From Pseudophaeomoniella oleicola (Eukaryota; Ascomycota; Eurotiomycetes; Phaeomoniellales; Phaeomoniellaceae): a DNA stretch of 64,000 bases. Positions 1 to 10,695 of the stretch are shown here, piece after piece; the stretch's first letter is position 1; every line of letters begins with the position of its first letter. The notes beneath the pieces are model-generated. The model ran no database searches. It was not told the DNA's origin and saw only the letters and a program-made list of their open reading frames with translations. The translations under genes were made by a program, and so were the position numbers. The stretch covers positions 1 through 64,000 of the forward strand of contig QWDQ01000034.1 of assembly GCA_003868215.1 (NCBI GenBank), read 5' to 3'.

Positions 1-73
1 CTAACCCTAACCCTAACCCTAACCCTAACCCTAACCCTAACCCTAACCCTAACCCTAACCCTAACCCTAACCC
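1..73. repeat. Telomere repeat array, (CTAACC)12
   Basis: Twelve uninterrupted CTAACC units, the C-rich strand of TTAGGG, followed by one extra C and then AT-rich DNA. This is the standard telomere repeat of filamentous ascomycetes. Its position at base 1, reading inward, shows that the window begins at a physical chromosome end. No degenerate units are seen. Confidence 0.99.
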
Positions 74-152
74 TTTTATTATATTTAATAAATCCTAAAT
101 TAGACCCTGAATTAGACCTTAAATTTTAATAATTTTTCATTAATCTTTCATT

Positions 153-220
153 ATTAGACTATCTAAAATTCCCATTAATATGCTGATGTCATACTAAACT
201 GCAAGGTGCATATAGGTAGG
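153..220 (+). repeat. Diverged direct repeat, copy 1
   Basis: A 68-bp segment that aligns without gaps to 759-826. Of about 16 differences, about 11 are transitions. Shared blocks include ATTCCCAT, TATGCT and TAAACTGC. It is probably part of an old subtelomeric repeat. Confidence 0.6.
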
Positions 221-681
221 ATCGATTTATTTAACGTATACGAATAAAATACGGAAAATATACTTATTCTTCATTAATAAAAAAAAATAAAGATAACGGT
301 TTATTTTAGAAATAAATTTATATTATTAATTAAAAACGGCTATAAAGGCTAGATAAAAACATCAGTAAAGCTGATAATATTAATCAATCAATAATAATAA
401 TTATTATTATTATATAAAAAAGAATTTTTAATATTTAAAAAGTTCTATTTTTAAATCAAAGAACGCGGATATAATTTTAAAATTCCGAATTCATTCTAAA
501 TACTTCATCTCCGTCGGACTCCGAGAAGATAAGTGTTAAGAAGAAGAAAAAATACTTATTTCTTTATTTTAAGAGATAATATATGACTTTCTTCCCGTCA
601 TTTACCCGTTTCCGCTGTTCCTTACCTTAGCGTCGTCGTCATGATAGTGTTTCGGAGATCTTCCGAATTAGGATTTCTTAG

Positions 682-728
682 ATAGAATCTAATTATTTTA
701 ATAATTAATTTAAATAATTAGATTCTAT
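682..728. repeat. Perfect 17-bp inverted repeat, 13-nt spacer
   Basis: Positions 682-698 (ATAGAATCTAATTATTT) are exactly complementary in reverse to 712-728, with an AT-only spacer between them. This can form a hairpin or cruciform. It lies in AT-rich subtelomeric DNA about 110 bp from the 3' end of the first gene, so it may be a repeat end or could act as a weak termination structure. Confidence 0.7.
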
Positions 729-758
729 TTTAATAATAAAGTCATATTAAAGTCCAAT

Positions 759-826
759 ATTAAATTATCTAAGATTCCCATCAGTATGCTAATGCCATAG
801 TAAACTGCTTAATGTATGTAGGTATT
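759..826 (+). repeat. Diverged direct repeat, copy 2
   Basis: Second copy of the 68-bp segment at 153-220, in the same orientation and ending just before the stop codon of the first gene. The excess of transitions between copies is what RIP-type decay would leave. Confidence 0.6.
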
Positions 827-838
827 TATTTTTTATTA

Positions 839-2544
839 CTATTTTAATAAATCTAAAATCTGATTCTCTTCATTCTTTAATCTCTCCTCAGATGTTTTAA
901 ATACTTTCGGAACATCTGTTTCCTCAAACTTACAATCTTCCTGAATCATTCTTGCCACAGCCTTCGAGCAAAGATATATCAGGGGCATCCCGTGCCCATT
1001 GAAACCTGCAGAGATAAATTGTCCCGGTTTTGAAGGTACAGATCCGATATGAGGCATCAAATCCGATGTATACTATAAAGGAAAGGGTAGATGAAATGTT
1101 AGCTTATCATTAATCCTTCTGTGAGAAGGAGAAGGAATGACTCAGATATCCAATTCATTAGGAAGGGAAAAACAATGGGTAGACAACAGAGCTTTAAAAC
1201 TTACACCCAATATACCTGTCCAGATACGATCAAGTTTGGCATCTGTTTCCTCCCAGCCACGATATGTTCTCTGCATCAATCCTTGGAAATGTGGCACAGC
1301 AGGCTCAATCAATTTTGAGTCATCAGCCACATTGTACCATTGATCTGCTTGCTCCAGATAGAGAGGACGGCCTCCACCAACAATGATGCTGCCATCAGGT
1401 CTGGTAATTTGGTAGTCGGCCATCTTTGGATTATGGCGTACCTAAGCAAGATCATGCGTTAGGGAGGGCAGCACAGGGAGTTGATGAATCAGGGGAAGCT
1501 TACACCGTATGAACTGGGTAGGCTGGGAGCGATCTTTCCTTCGGGTACTGTAATGCGACTGCAGATCCCACGAATAGGTATGATCCTCTCCTGATATTGT
1601 GGTAGAATACCAGCGGTATATCCATTAGTTGCGAATACAATCTTCTTAGCCTGGACTTGCCCTCTTGGGGTTGTGACACTCCAAAACCCATCGGTATCTG
1701 CAGACTCAGACACATTGATAACAGGCGTATGTGTTTGCAGGTTCGCCCCTTTCTTGATCGCAAGCGATAGAAGATGGGTAACAAGTTTATATGGCCAGAG
1801 GCTGCCTGCAGTAGAGGAGAATGCACCCTTTGCACCTTTCACCCCTGACAGTACTTCGGCCGCATGACCAGACGAGTAGTGCACATCATGAACCGTCGGA
1901 AATCCGTCCTTGACAAGCTGATCGAATTCCTTCTTACACTTTTCGGCAAGCGCTTCATCCATAATGACATCATATGCACGCGTGAGGTTGAAGTCACAAT
2001 CGATCTTCTCTTTCTCAACCAACTCCTTAATGGCGTACAGTTGCTTGGATGAAAAGAGGGCGATCTCGACAGCTGCCTCTTGACCAAAGGTGCGTTGATA
2101 ATAGGGAATTCTGTAGTATACATCTGGTTTCAGATGTCCACCTGCATCAAATTTAGATCACTAGACTCGGAAAGTGTACGTCCGTAGGCCAAAAGCTGGG
2201 TATGCGACATATTCATGGGACTCACCATTACGGCCAGTCGCACCTGAACAAGCTGCTCTGGCTTCCAAGATTAGGATGGAGGGAGGAGAAGGATTATCGT
2301 CAAGGAGGTGATACGCCACTGAAGTACCCGAGTAACCGGACCCAATGATAAGAACATCACAGCTTTCAGGTAGATTAGGTGTGCTTCGATGGCTGTCGAG
2401 TTCATGGAGCTCAGTCCTCCAGAATGGTGTGGTCGAATTCTTGACTGGGAATGGAAATTCTTGATTGACTACATGTCTCAATGGTGGCTGGATGCTGCTT
2501 TGAATTCCCTTGAGCCTATCTTTAGCTTGCTGGATAGAACCCAT
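839..2544 (-). CDS. FAD-dependent oxidoreductase (DAO family)
   Basis: Model: exons 2544-2226, 2141-1504, 1441-1205 and 1072-839, giving 475 aa. It belongs to the DAO family (glycine/D-amino acid oxidase fold), the fungal group resembling gamma-glutamylputrescine and other amine oxidases. It most likely oxidises an amine or amino-acid substrate with FAD. The N-terminal dinucleotide-binding motif is visible (VLIIGSGYSGTSVAYHL, near residue 66), followed by ARAACSGATGRNGG and a conserved C-terminal block GFNGHGMPLIYL. Introns of 84, 62 and 132 nt have clear GT/AG ends and remove stop codons that would otherwise break the frame. It is the gene nearest the telomere, only about 765 bp away, and is divergent from the UNC93-like transporter. 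The substrate is unknown. All family blocks are present, so it looks intact. Confidence 0.88.
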
Positions 2545-3346
2545 TGAGCAGAACGGGAGCGGTGGTGAACCGGTCTATCAATGGCTCAGGTTGTTCCGTG
2601 AGGACTTCAAAGCGGCAACGAGAGAACGCAGAATGGGGATCAAAGTGAGCAGCACAATGCGACAAGGAGTATTGAGAACCTTTACCAGACGCGCGATAAA
2701 TAGTTCACCTCATGAAAATCTATGTTCGCTGATTCACTGCCCTGAGGACATAGTATACTTCACAGATAGCGGGAGACATCCGAGTACATCGGGCCGCTAT
2801 CCCAGATGTTGGGATCCGGGAATGATTGATAAGCCTTCGTTATCCTTCGGAGGACGACGCTTCGCCGTTACTCGCTGCAACAAGATCTCTCTCTATCATG
2901 CTGAAGCTGAATCTCGATATGGACTTGGATCACCTTGCTTATCTTTTAGATTAAAGCGGAACGTTCATGAGTTGTTATCAGGCCAAGAATAGTAAAGCGG
3001 AGTACAACACAGATAAGAGATCTCGACGATCATGCTCACTCTGTAAACAACCCATGTATATCATTAGGTAGACTGGCTTCACTATACTGTATAAAGAACA
3101 GAGTATGATCTAATCCAATATAATGCACAACTGGCGTGCTTGACTACCAACATCTAGTTGTGGGGCAGATAAGACATACGACTAGACACCAGGTAATGGA
3201 CTGTAGTGATAGAACAGAGCATCTTGTACTTCCATATCTCAGGCCCAATAAAGGCGTCTGGCGAGCCGCCTGCTATTTTGTCTTTTCTCCGTGAACAATT
3301 CTCGATACTCGCAGACTCTACCGAGCGCACGTAAAAGGCCTCCAAG
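2545..3346. other. Divergent intergenic region
   Basis: About 800 bp separating the start codons of the FAD oxidoreductase (minus) and the UNC93-like transporter (plus), so it carries both promoters. A plus-strand open frame at 2510-2992 has no recognisable protein features and overlaps the oxidoreductase start. No specific operator was recognised. Confidence 0.6.
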
Positions 3347-5329
3347 ATGTCTGTTCCAGCAGATATGAAGCAAGGTGGCCTGGATGGTCAGCCTTCGACC
3401 GTGGAGATATTCCAGGAGAGTGTTGAGGAAGATCCCAACTCGCTGCGCATTATCCAGATACCCAAAAGAAAATGGGTGAGAAGGTATAGGAGTGTGGCAT
3501 TTCAGATGGTTATACTCTGTCTACTCTCTTTCTCGGGGCCGTCAATGAGTAATGGTAAGACCTGAACACATCCGTCCTGATATCAATAATTAACATATTT
3601 CCGGTGCAGCAATCAGTGGTCTTGGAGGTGGAGGTCTTGCAACTCCATATACTTCCAATACCGCCTCAGCAGTGCAGTACTCGATGTCAGTCATAATTGC
3701 GTAAGTGCCATCCTATCATCGCCAATAGCGCCGAGTATATTGGAACCAGGCTGACTCCATAGCAGTATGTTCGGAGGTCCCATCATCGGTAAACTTGGTA
3801 TCCCGACAGCCTGTATGATTGGTGCCCTCGGATTCCCTCTCTCGGGCTCGGGATTCTACGTCAATAGCAAGTATGGAATTCAGTGGTACTTGATCTTCGC
3901 GAAGACGCTGTATGGAATAAGTAAGTTATACTGTCCGAGACAGGTACAATCTTGATACAGAGATGATCAAAGTCTTGGGAAAAGAGCGAACACTGACCTA
4001 TTGCCTTCTAGCGTCGTCGTTCTTATATGTCGCAGAGGCGGCTTCAATGATATCTTATCCGGAGGAGCATCGAAGAGGGTTCTATATATCTCTGTGGGTT
4101 GCCATGCGAAATGTTGGCTCAATTATTGGCGGTTCCATTTCATTCGGCCTCAACATCGCGCGTGACGGTGCAGGTGGAGTCAGTACAAAGACATACCTGG
4201 TATTCCTCGGCCTGGAATGTATTGGTATGTCCATCTTGCACCTCAATATACCGCGCCAGAAATTTTCAGTGTACTGACGTTCGTTTTGTGCGTAACAGGT
4301 CTTCCTGCAGCAATCCTGCTCACCCCTACCGCCAAAGTCGTCCGCTCTGATGGGTTTGGGGTACCGATGCTTCCCAAAAAGTCATGGAAACGTGAGATGA
4401 AGCTGTTATTGGAACATCACATGAAAAAGCGCGTATGTATTTCATTTTCATGTCCACTGTATCAAATGTCCGCTGATTTCCGAGGTAGACCTTGATGTTG
4501 ATCCCGATATACGCCTTAACATACTTCGGTGACGGCGTTTGGGGCACATACCTCTCCCTTCACTTCTCAGTCCGTGCGCGCGCTCTCTCCAGCTTGGTTG
4601 GTCCTCTTGCTGCAGTGTTGATCAACCCACTCTTCGGTATGATCCTCGATATGAGAAGCTTGGGGCCTAAGACGAAGGGCAATATCGCGTTCTGGGTATG
4701 GACTATTCCTACTCTGTAAGTGGATATTGTCTCCGGTTTTACGAATTGGCACTGAATGTTTGCATCTAGAGCAATGCTCATTTGGGTCATGATCGATCTC
4801 AAGTGGTTTGACGTCCGACCATCTACACTTCGTCTGGATTAGTAAGTAGTCTGCCGGGGGAGCTATTCTCTTTGGGGTTTGTACTGACTTGGCGCGAAAC
4901 CCACAGTGCTCATCCCAGTACCGGTCGCTGGTTCGTGACTTGGTTCCCATACATGATATATACCATCAACTGGTAGGTTGAGTCGCCTTAAATCATTGAG
5001 AACGCTGACTAAGTATCCATAGTTGGATGTCGCAAACCCTGGTGTATTGGGTCCTCGGCCAGTTCGCCTCTGACGTAACAACTAATGCCCGCACCGGAGG
5101 TGTGTTTCGGTCCTGGGAGGCCGTTGGTCAGGCTGTGTCCTACGGCATCAACTCTAAGGTGTCAAACAAATTTGTTCCTTTTAGTATTTATCTTGGATTG
5201 TTCGTTCTGGCTATGCCACCGTTCTGGATGGTGGTGCAAGAGTTGCCTGCTGAGACGAAAGTACCCTTGGCTGTTGATGATGAAGGGCATGTTGTAGTCA
5301 CGGGTAAAGATTTTGACCATGACCAGTAA
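3347..5329 (+). CDS. UNC93-like MFS membrane transporter
   Basis: Nine-exon model: 3347-3554, 3610-3700, 3763-3920, 4012-4224, 4299-4432, 4489-4715, 4770-4841, 4907-4972, 5023-5329; 491 aa. It is a multi-pass membrane protein of the UNC93-like branch of the major facilitator superfamily, common in fungi and of unknown substrate. Visible features: hydrophilic N terminus ending in KRKWVRRYRS, a first helix (VAFQMVILCLLSF), a glycine-rich loop GLGGGGLATPYTSNTASA, YPEEHRRGFYISLW between helices, and a charged C-terminal tail. The exon 3 acceptor is a NAGNAG site, so proteins differing by one serine are possible. Divergence from the FAD oxidoreductase suggests co-regulation. The plasma membrane is the likely site, by family. 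Confidence 0.88.
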
Positions 5330-6376
5330 GAGCGAAAGTGATGGCTTACGAAACGCACTGGATTGCATGGTTTGAGGGAAGAACATCTGTTTAGGGCGAA
5401 ATTTCCATCTTGATTGACTCGATCATCTGTTGGGCAAGTAGGAAAGATATTGGCCTCTGTGTCAATGTTACGAGATCATGGTGTGAGAATGTAACGGTAC
5501 ATTGTTTCTTTTGATAGAGATCAAATTCAAGACATTTGCTGAGCTTGTCCAAGCATGTAAGGTATAAGTATACATTCTGTTTACCGTCTAATCGGAGGAT
5601 TCTTGATTCGTGGAAATAGTGTGGATCGGGTGAAGGCTCATTGGAAAGACCGACATGTTGCATTTAACGTGGATTGCAGGACATGACATAGTTGTAGATC
5701 CATTTATATATTGAAGAAAAAATTATGAGCGACTATGATAGAACTGCCGTGCACAAAAAACATTCTATTGCCGCCTAAGTTACCCAAATCAATCATTCCA
5801 CGGCCCGTACCCTGACGCTTTCTTCAAACCATTGGTCCTAGTGCTCTGGCTAGGATAATGATGGCCAGTTAGTATCACTGATTATCATGTCTTGTATCCA
5901 TTACGAATAGTTGACATTGACTGCCTCGCTGCCTAAATTGAATAGCCACAGCTGACAGTAGACTACAGTACGTTGCATTTACATTATGGGTCCCATCTAC
6001 GTATCCTATAATTACAGTGGAAATGCATCCCGTGCTTTTCATGTGTTCTACCGATCGAAGACTTATATTGTTAAGTGGACATCAACCACGATCGTATTCT
6101 CGAAATCACAGCTTGTTCACGGCAATGGCTGAACATGAGAACACCCAAGACTTATCTGGACCTGATTCCGTACGTCAGCCATAATGACAATCCTAATGCA
6201 GCACTATAGGTTGTAGTGAGTGGGATAGAAAGATCGTGGACTGATGACCCACCAGGGAATTGATGATCTCGACTCCAGTTTGGGATCAGATACCAGCTCG
6301 TATAGTTCTGTCTCAAACATACCTTTAGTCAGGCACTGACAACCCCAGAATTTCCCAAACTCTAACTTCTTCTGTT
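5330..6376. other. Intergenic region, no gene recognised
   Basis: About 1.05 kb between the transporter stop and the methyltransferase start. Only short unsupported frames are present. The last few hundred bases should contain the methyltransferase promoter; no defined motif was recognised. Confidence 0.5.
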
Positions 6377-7339
6377 ATGGAATTCCAATATGAAAATGGA
6401 CGGCGATATCATGCATATGAAGCTGGAAGTAGGTTGAACCTGCGTCCGTTGATACCGCAATGTCATGTTCACACTGCAGGATACCATCTCCCCAATGATG
6501 AGCAAGAATCAAGTCGGTTGGATCTACAACATAAGATCTGGTCTCTTACCTTTCACGGGGCTCTTTACCGCGCACCGATCGATGCAGACAGCCTCAAGCA
6601 TGCCCTTGATGTAGGTACCGGCACTGGAATCTGGGCTATCGAGTTCGCCGATCAGCATCCGAACTGCCATGTTATTGGTACTGACTTGTCACCAATCCAA
6701 TCTCCATGGGTGCCACCGAATTGCGAATTTCTAGTCGATGATGCTGATGCGGATCGAGACTGGCTTTTTCCACCATTGGATTACATTCATAGCCGCCTAC
6801 TCGTTGTTGGTTTCCGGAATTGGGAAAGTTATATTGCTCGCTGCTATTCAGCATTGGCTCCTGGCGGTTGGCTCGAACTACTAGAAGCTGAGTTTCCAAT
6901 GATATGTCGCGATGGAAGCGCAGCAGATGATGAACCTCTGATGCGATGGAGTCGCCTGATTGCTGAAGCAGGTGGCAAGGCCGGTATGGACTTTAAGGTG
7001 CAAAACAAGTTTGCAACGTACCTCCAGAATGCTGGCTTTGTTAATGTGAAGCGACAGGATTATGAATGGCCGGTTGGCCCATGGCCGGAAGACAAAGGCT
7101 TGGCTGAGATTGGCAAACACATGATAGCGAACGTCGATGAGATGCTGAACGCTGGCAGGGCATTTTTGACAAGGCAGCTTCAGTGGACGGCAGAAGAGGT
7201 TGAGGTATTGTGTGCGCAATGCAGGGCTTCAATCAGAGATTCCAAAAAGCATCGGCAATTCCTGCTCACGGTACATTATGCGCAGAAACCTATGCTGTCA
7301 TCATCGTCTGCATCAACTGACACGTCAAATGAAAATTGA
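6377..7339 (+). CDS. LaeA-like SAM-dependent methyltransferase
   Basis: A class I S-adenosylmethionine methyltransferase of the fungal LaeA/TAM-domain group. Members act in the cytosol or nucleus; some regulate secondary metabolism and others methylate small molecules. The family signature ENGRRYHAYEAG is followed by YHLPNDEQE, and motif I reads ALDVGTGTGIWAIEFA, then VIGTDLSPIQ and the acidic DDADADRDW. The open frame is continuous, but 17 residues between ENGRRYHAYEAG and YHLPNDE have no place in the family and correspond to an intron at 6429-6479 (51 nt, GTAGGT...CTGCAG) with no stop. Spliced exons 6377-6428 and 6480-7339 give 303 aa; retention gives 320 aa. It sits among subtelomeric oxidoreductase, transporter and P450 genes, so a biosynthetic role is as likely as a regulatory one. 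Confidence 0.87.
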   Translation: MEFQYENGRRYHAYEAGSRLNLRPLIPQCHVHTAGYHLPNDEQESSRLDLQHKIWSLTFHGALYRAPIDADSLKHALDVGTGTGIWAIEFADQHPNCHVIGTDLSPIQSPWVPPNCEFLVDDADADRDWLFPPLDYIHSRLLVVGFRNWESYIARCYSALAPGGWLELLEAEFPMICRDGSAADDEPLMRWSRLIAEAGGKAGMDFKVQNKFATYLQNAGFVNVKRQDYEWPVGPWPEDKGLAEIGKHMIANVDEMLNAGRAFLTRQLQWTAEEVEVLCAQCRASIRDSKKHRQFLLTVHYAQKPMLSSSSASTDTSNEN

Positions 7340-7664
7340 AGTCATACCAGAGGAGACATGACATGAGCAGGAGAAAACGGATGATGAGAATAGGAAATGA
7401 TATTTCGGTGGTTCTCCGGAGTGTGGGATTTTGCCAAGTCGGAGGAAGGATTCTACGTCCCGGACAGCTGTGAATGTTGCGAAACAAAGGTTTGGCGACA
7501 GCCCAATAGCTTATTCACAATATGTGCCTATTTAACCCCCTTCGCTGTTGTTTCCATCTGTTCGAGGGATATCTGCTGCGTAGCTGAACCCAATATGCGA
7601 ACAAAAGAAGCATTGCTTTCAAACGTAGTATACCCATAGACGATCAACTATCCGAGATCAGCCG
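7340..7664. other. Intergenic region, no gene recognised
   Basis: About 325 bp between the methyltransferase stop and the minus-strand rhodopsin-like fragment. Too short to hold the missing helices of that fragment, and no coding pattern was recognised. Confidence 0.5.
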
Positions 7665-7850
7665 TTAAGTTTTCAGATATTCTGGATAGTCTCTTACGAT
7701 ACTGGCTACAGCCAGATACTCTTCCCAACCGACGGTTTCGCTGAATTGCATTCGCGTACATATCCAATTGGATACACCAAGGGCTGCCAAGACGGTTCCC
7801 GACCACAGTATACCGATGTTCACTGGCGTTAGGTGACCAAATCTTGCCAT
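7665..7850 (-). pseudogene. Truncated fungal rhodopsin-like membrane fragment
   Basis: On the minus strand a short reading frame encodes MARFGHLTPVNIGILWSG, a hydrophobic helix, and then ETVGWEEYLAVASI. This order (T/P-rich lead, helix 1, charged GW-[DE]-[DE]-Y before helix 2) is the start of the fungal integral membrane 'Rhodopsin_fungal' family, also seen in the intact gene at 13,450-14,852. A possible donor (GTAAGA) follows VASI. Only about 325 bp remain before the neighbouring methyltransferase stop, not enough for the remaining helices, so this is probably a 5' remnant. The match rests on pattern recognition alone. Confidence 0.4.
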
Positions 7851-8652
7851 AACGATCGTAGATGATTGACACATGTCTTCTCTGAATGGGAGCCGTAGAA
7901 AGGAAAATACATGAAGGAAAGTGAGAAAGCATGGGGGGTAGGTATATGGACGGGAGCAAGCAATGCTGACCGCTGTCATAGTCGGTCTTCTCATCCTGGT
8001 AAGCCTCGAGATGTCAAACGGTCTCTAAAAGTACATGGGGAGGTTGATGCAGCCTACATTTTGGCCCCCATGTATACAATGCAATTCCTTGATCTGTTCC
8101 GAAGGCAAGGTTCGTCAATATTTTGGCCCTCCCATCAATTGCAATTAGGTTTGGCAACATCCAGAGAAATATAGGGGCCACATGTTTGGGGGTGGGGTTA
8201 ATGTAGCATCCCTTCTTTACATTTGTCATCGGATACACCCAACCATGGCTGAATCCCTCAGCTGAACACCTATACTTTCTCGTCAGTCTTCTGCAATACT
8301 CGGTTAAATCATGAGCACAATGCCAAAATCGAATATTGATTCGCTGTGTAGGTGTAGGGGCCGAACCAAAGAATCGGCAGCTCCTTCAAATATCGGCTAG
8401 GAAAACTTGTATGTCGGATACCGAACGCAAGGCGCTTGAGACTCCCCAGCCGTGTCAGCATTGAGACTTTCTCTGTAGACAATAGGCATGTCTCATATAT
8501 ATCGTCGAGCTTTCCTCTGATGCCAATTTTCCACATGAACGGGTCTCACTACATCTCCAGCCTGTCCTTTCTTGTCCTCGATGACAGCTCGTTATACTAA
8601 GCCTGAGAACATGGAGTTTGAAAGTTGCATTGGTGGTCAGAATTGCTCGTCT
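7851..8652. other. Intergenic region upstream of P450
   Basis: About 800 bp with only short overlapping frames on both strands. It should contain the promoter of the P450 gene. An in-frame ATG at 8572 would add 27 residues to the P450 N terminus; the ATG at 8653 was preferred because it places the membrane anchor nearer the start. Confidence 0.45.
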
Positions 8653-10695
8653 ATGGACGCTATACATGTTCGACACTATCAGAATCACACTACAGGTTTT
8701 GTGCAACTATTTGTTACTTGGTGGCAGTGGAAGTGGCTTTTGTATGCCGTACTTGCATGGGAGATACGAAGAGTAGTCTGGATCATGAGTTACAAAGCAC
8801 CTGTAGTGACATCGTACGAAAGTGAATGCTACTCTGACTGACTATGCAACAGAGAAACATCAAGCTTATTGGCCTTCCAACTCCCTTAGGTCATTATATA
8901 ACCGCAATTGAGATGATCTTTCGCGCAGAACCGCTCCTGGATCGTGGTTATCGCGAGGTCTGCCAATAAGAAAGTGAGCACTGGATAGTGGCTGACACTA
9001 ACAGGCTGATGGCAGACCTTTTGCTATTCCCACAATTTCTCGCTGGATCGTCTTCATGTCCACACCTGGCCAAGTGGAACAGATTAACCGAGCACCTCTC
9101 CACGATTTATCTCTCAAGGAAGCCATTTTTGACGTACGGCCAGCTAATTCTCGGACCTAATTGCCTCTGGTGTTTGCTGACTGTGTATTTCAAGCTTCTC
9201 TTCCCGGTGTATACCATGGATGGCCTAAAGTCCCACGACAGCGACACGGCAGGAAGCGTTTCTCAACTGGTCTTCAAACACAAGCTCCGAGCTCATTTAC
9301 CGAAGATGTCCTCGCATTTCCAAACAATCATCGATTCGGCAATGATGCAGGATACGAAGTCTGTCACGGATAAGACGGGTAAGCATAACCAATGAGTAGC
9401 TTCGAATGATAGGACAACTCATGGAAGGTTTTGACACAGAGTGGACTTCCGTTGGCTTACTCTCGAGCACAACAAGACTGGCCTTGAGGCTGAATTGCTT
9501 CGTTCTATTCGGGAGCGATTTGGGTAAGCAGCAAAACCCTTGTTTTCGGTTCAGACCTAATGTCTATCATCAGGCCAAAGACTAGGTTTCCCTGAGAGCG
9601 TCCTCGATTATCTCCACGATGCTACCGTCACAGAAGAACTCTTGCACTTTGTGCCGAGAATTTTTGCTCCGTGAGTCCCTTGATCTGTTGATTCGCCCAT
9701 TTAAACGGCTGAGACTTGCTTCAGCATCGTGGGAAGGATCCTTTCTGGCTGGCGCAACTCTACAGGGAAGGTCATGGATGCGATTGAGAACTTGATTATC
9801 GAGAGAGTCGAGAATTCGAAGGTCAAGGAGACACATGTATGTCAGCCTTCATGCTTGGTATTCCAAAGCCCACAGTTGACACTGCAATAGACAGATATCG
9901 TGGAGTGGACGTCGGAAGCTTTGCAGGGTCTCCCACCACGTGCAGTCGCCCGACAGTGTCTGGGATTCACCTTCGCAGCTGCACATCAGATGCCGATGGT
10001 AACTTTCCAAAATACGTGTACACCAAAGTTGCAAATCTGATAACATCCACAGTTGATCACTTTCTGTCTGTACAACCTCTGCAAGCATCCACAATACCTC
10101 GAAAGGATGCGGGAGGAATTTGCGCATGCGACGGCCGAAGACTACGCCAACCAAAATGTAGAGATGCCATACATGGACAGCTTCATCAAAGAAACCGCTC
10201 GACTTAATCCTGCAACGATATTTGGGATGCCAAGGAAGTGCATGTCGGACTACACCCTGCAGGATGGGACGTTTATCCAGGGTGGTAACTGGATCATGGT
10301 CGCACAGCGTCAACTGATGCGTGAATCGGCATTTTATTCTGATGGACAAGACTTTCAAGGTTTCCGTTTCGTCCAGAGGGATGTGTCGACCTCTCGTTTA
10401 TCGCATCCAAGTCCCACATTCACATTCTGGGGTTCGGTAAAGCATGCTTGGTCAGTTTTGTCTTCTTCGCTTGTTCCGCGGTAGTAACTAAGATGATTTG
10501 CTGACTGTACACCGGTATAGCCCAGCAAGGTTTTATGTCTCAATGGTCGTGAAGATGATCATTGGTACTCTCATCACAGACTATGATTTTAAGCTACAAG
10601 ATGAAAATGTGCGACCATCAATTTCGTTTGGATTTGCTCGAGTACCAAACCCATGGATGAAAATGCTGTTCAAGAGACGGTCATGCAAAGCATGA
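8653..10695 (+). CDS. Cytochrome P450, subtelomeric, variant heme loop
   Basis: Ten exons: 8653-8802, 8853-8957, 9005-9133, 9195-9378, 9440-9523, 9574-9670, 9725-9836, 9891-9998, 10053-10450, 10521-10695; 513 aa, the usual length for a fungal microsomal P450. An N-terminal membrane anchor (LFVTWWQWKWLLYAVLAW) precedes a proline-containing hinge. The I-helix block reads LGFTFAAAHQMPM, the K-helix ExxR is E370-T-A-R373, the PERF-like block is DFQGFRF, and the heme ligand is Cys456 in FWGSVKHACPAR. The glycines normally four before and two after the Cys are Val and Ala. The Cys codon is assembled by splicing (TG|C). Several donors are weak (GTAGTG, GTCTGC, GTACGG). It probably performs an oxidation in secondary or lipid metabolism at the ER; the substrate is unknown. 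Confidence 0.83.

Larger units (their letters stand above)
74..838. repeat. AT-rich subtelomeric repeat remnant
   Basis: A strongly AT-rich stretch with many TA and TTA runs and no protein-like reading frame, lying between the telomere and the first gene. It contains a diverged direct repeat (153-220 and 759-826) and a perfect inverted repeat (682-728). The composition contrasts sharply with the gene-bearing DNA from 839 onward. This fits subtelomeric repeat DNA decayed by C-to-T mutation such as RIP. The family of origin cannot be named. Confidence 0.7.

Noticed and set aside
2510-2992. Plus-strand 160-codon open frame upstream of the transporter
   Set aside because: Overlaps the oxidoreductase start on the opposite strand, has no ATG context or family features, and its composition does not look coding.
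9131-9200. Apparent frameshift in the P450 gene
   Set aside because: Explained by a 61-nt intron (9134-9194) with a branch-like CTGAC; all ten exons then close in phase to 513 aa.
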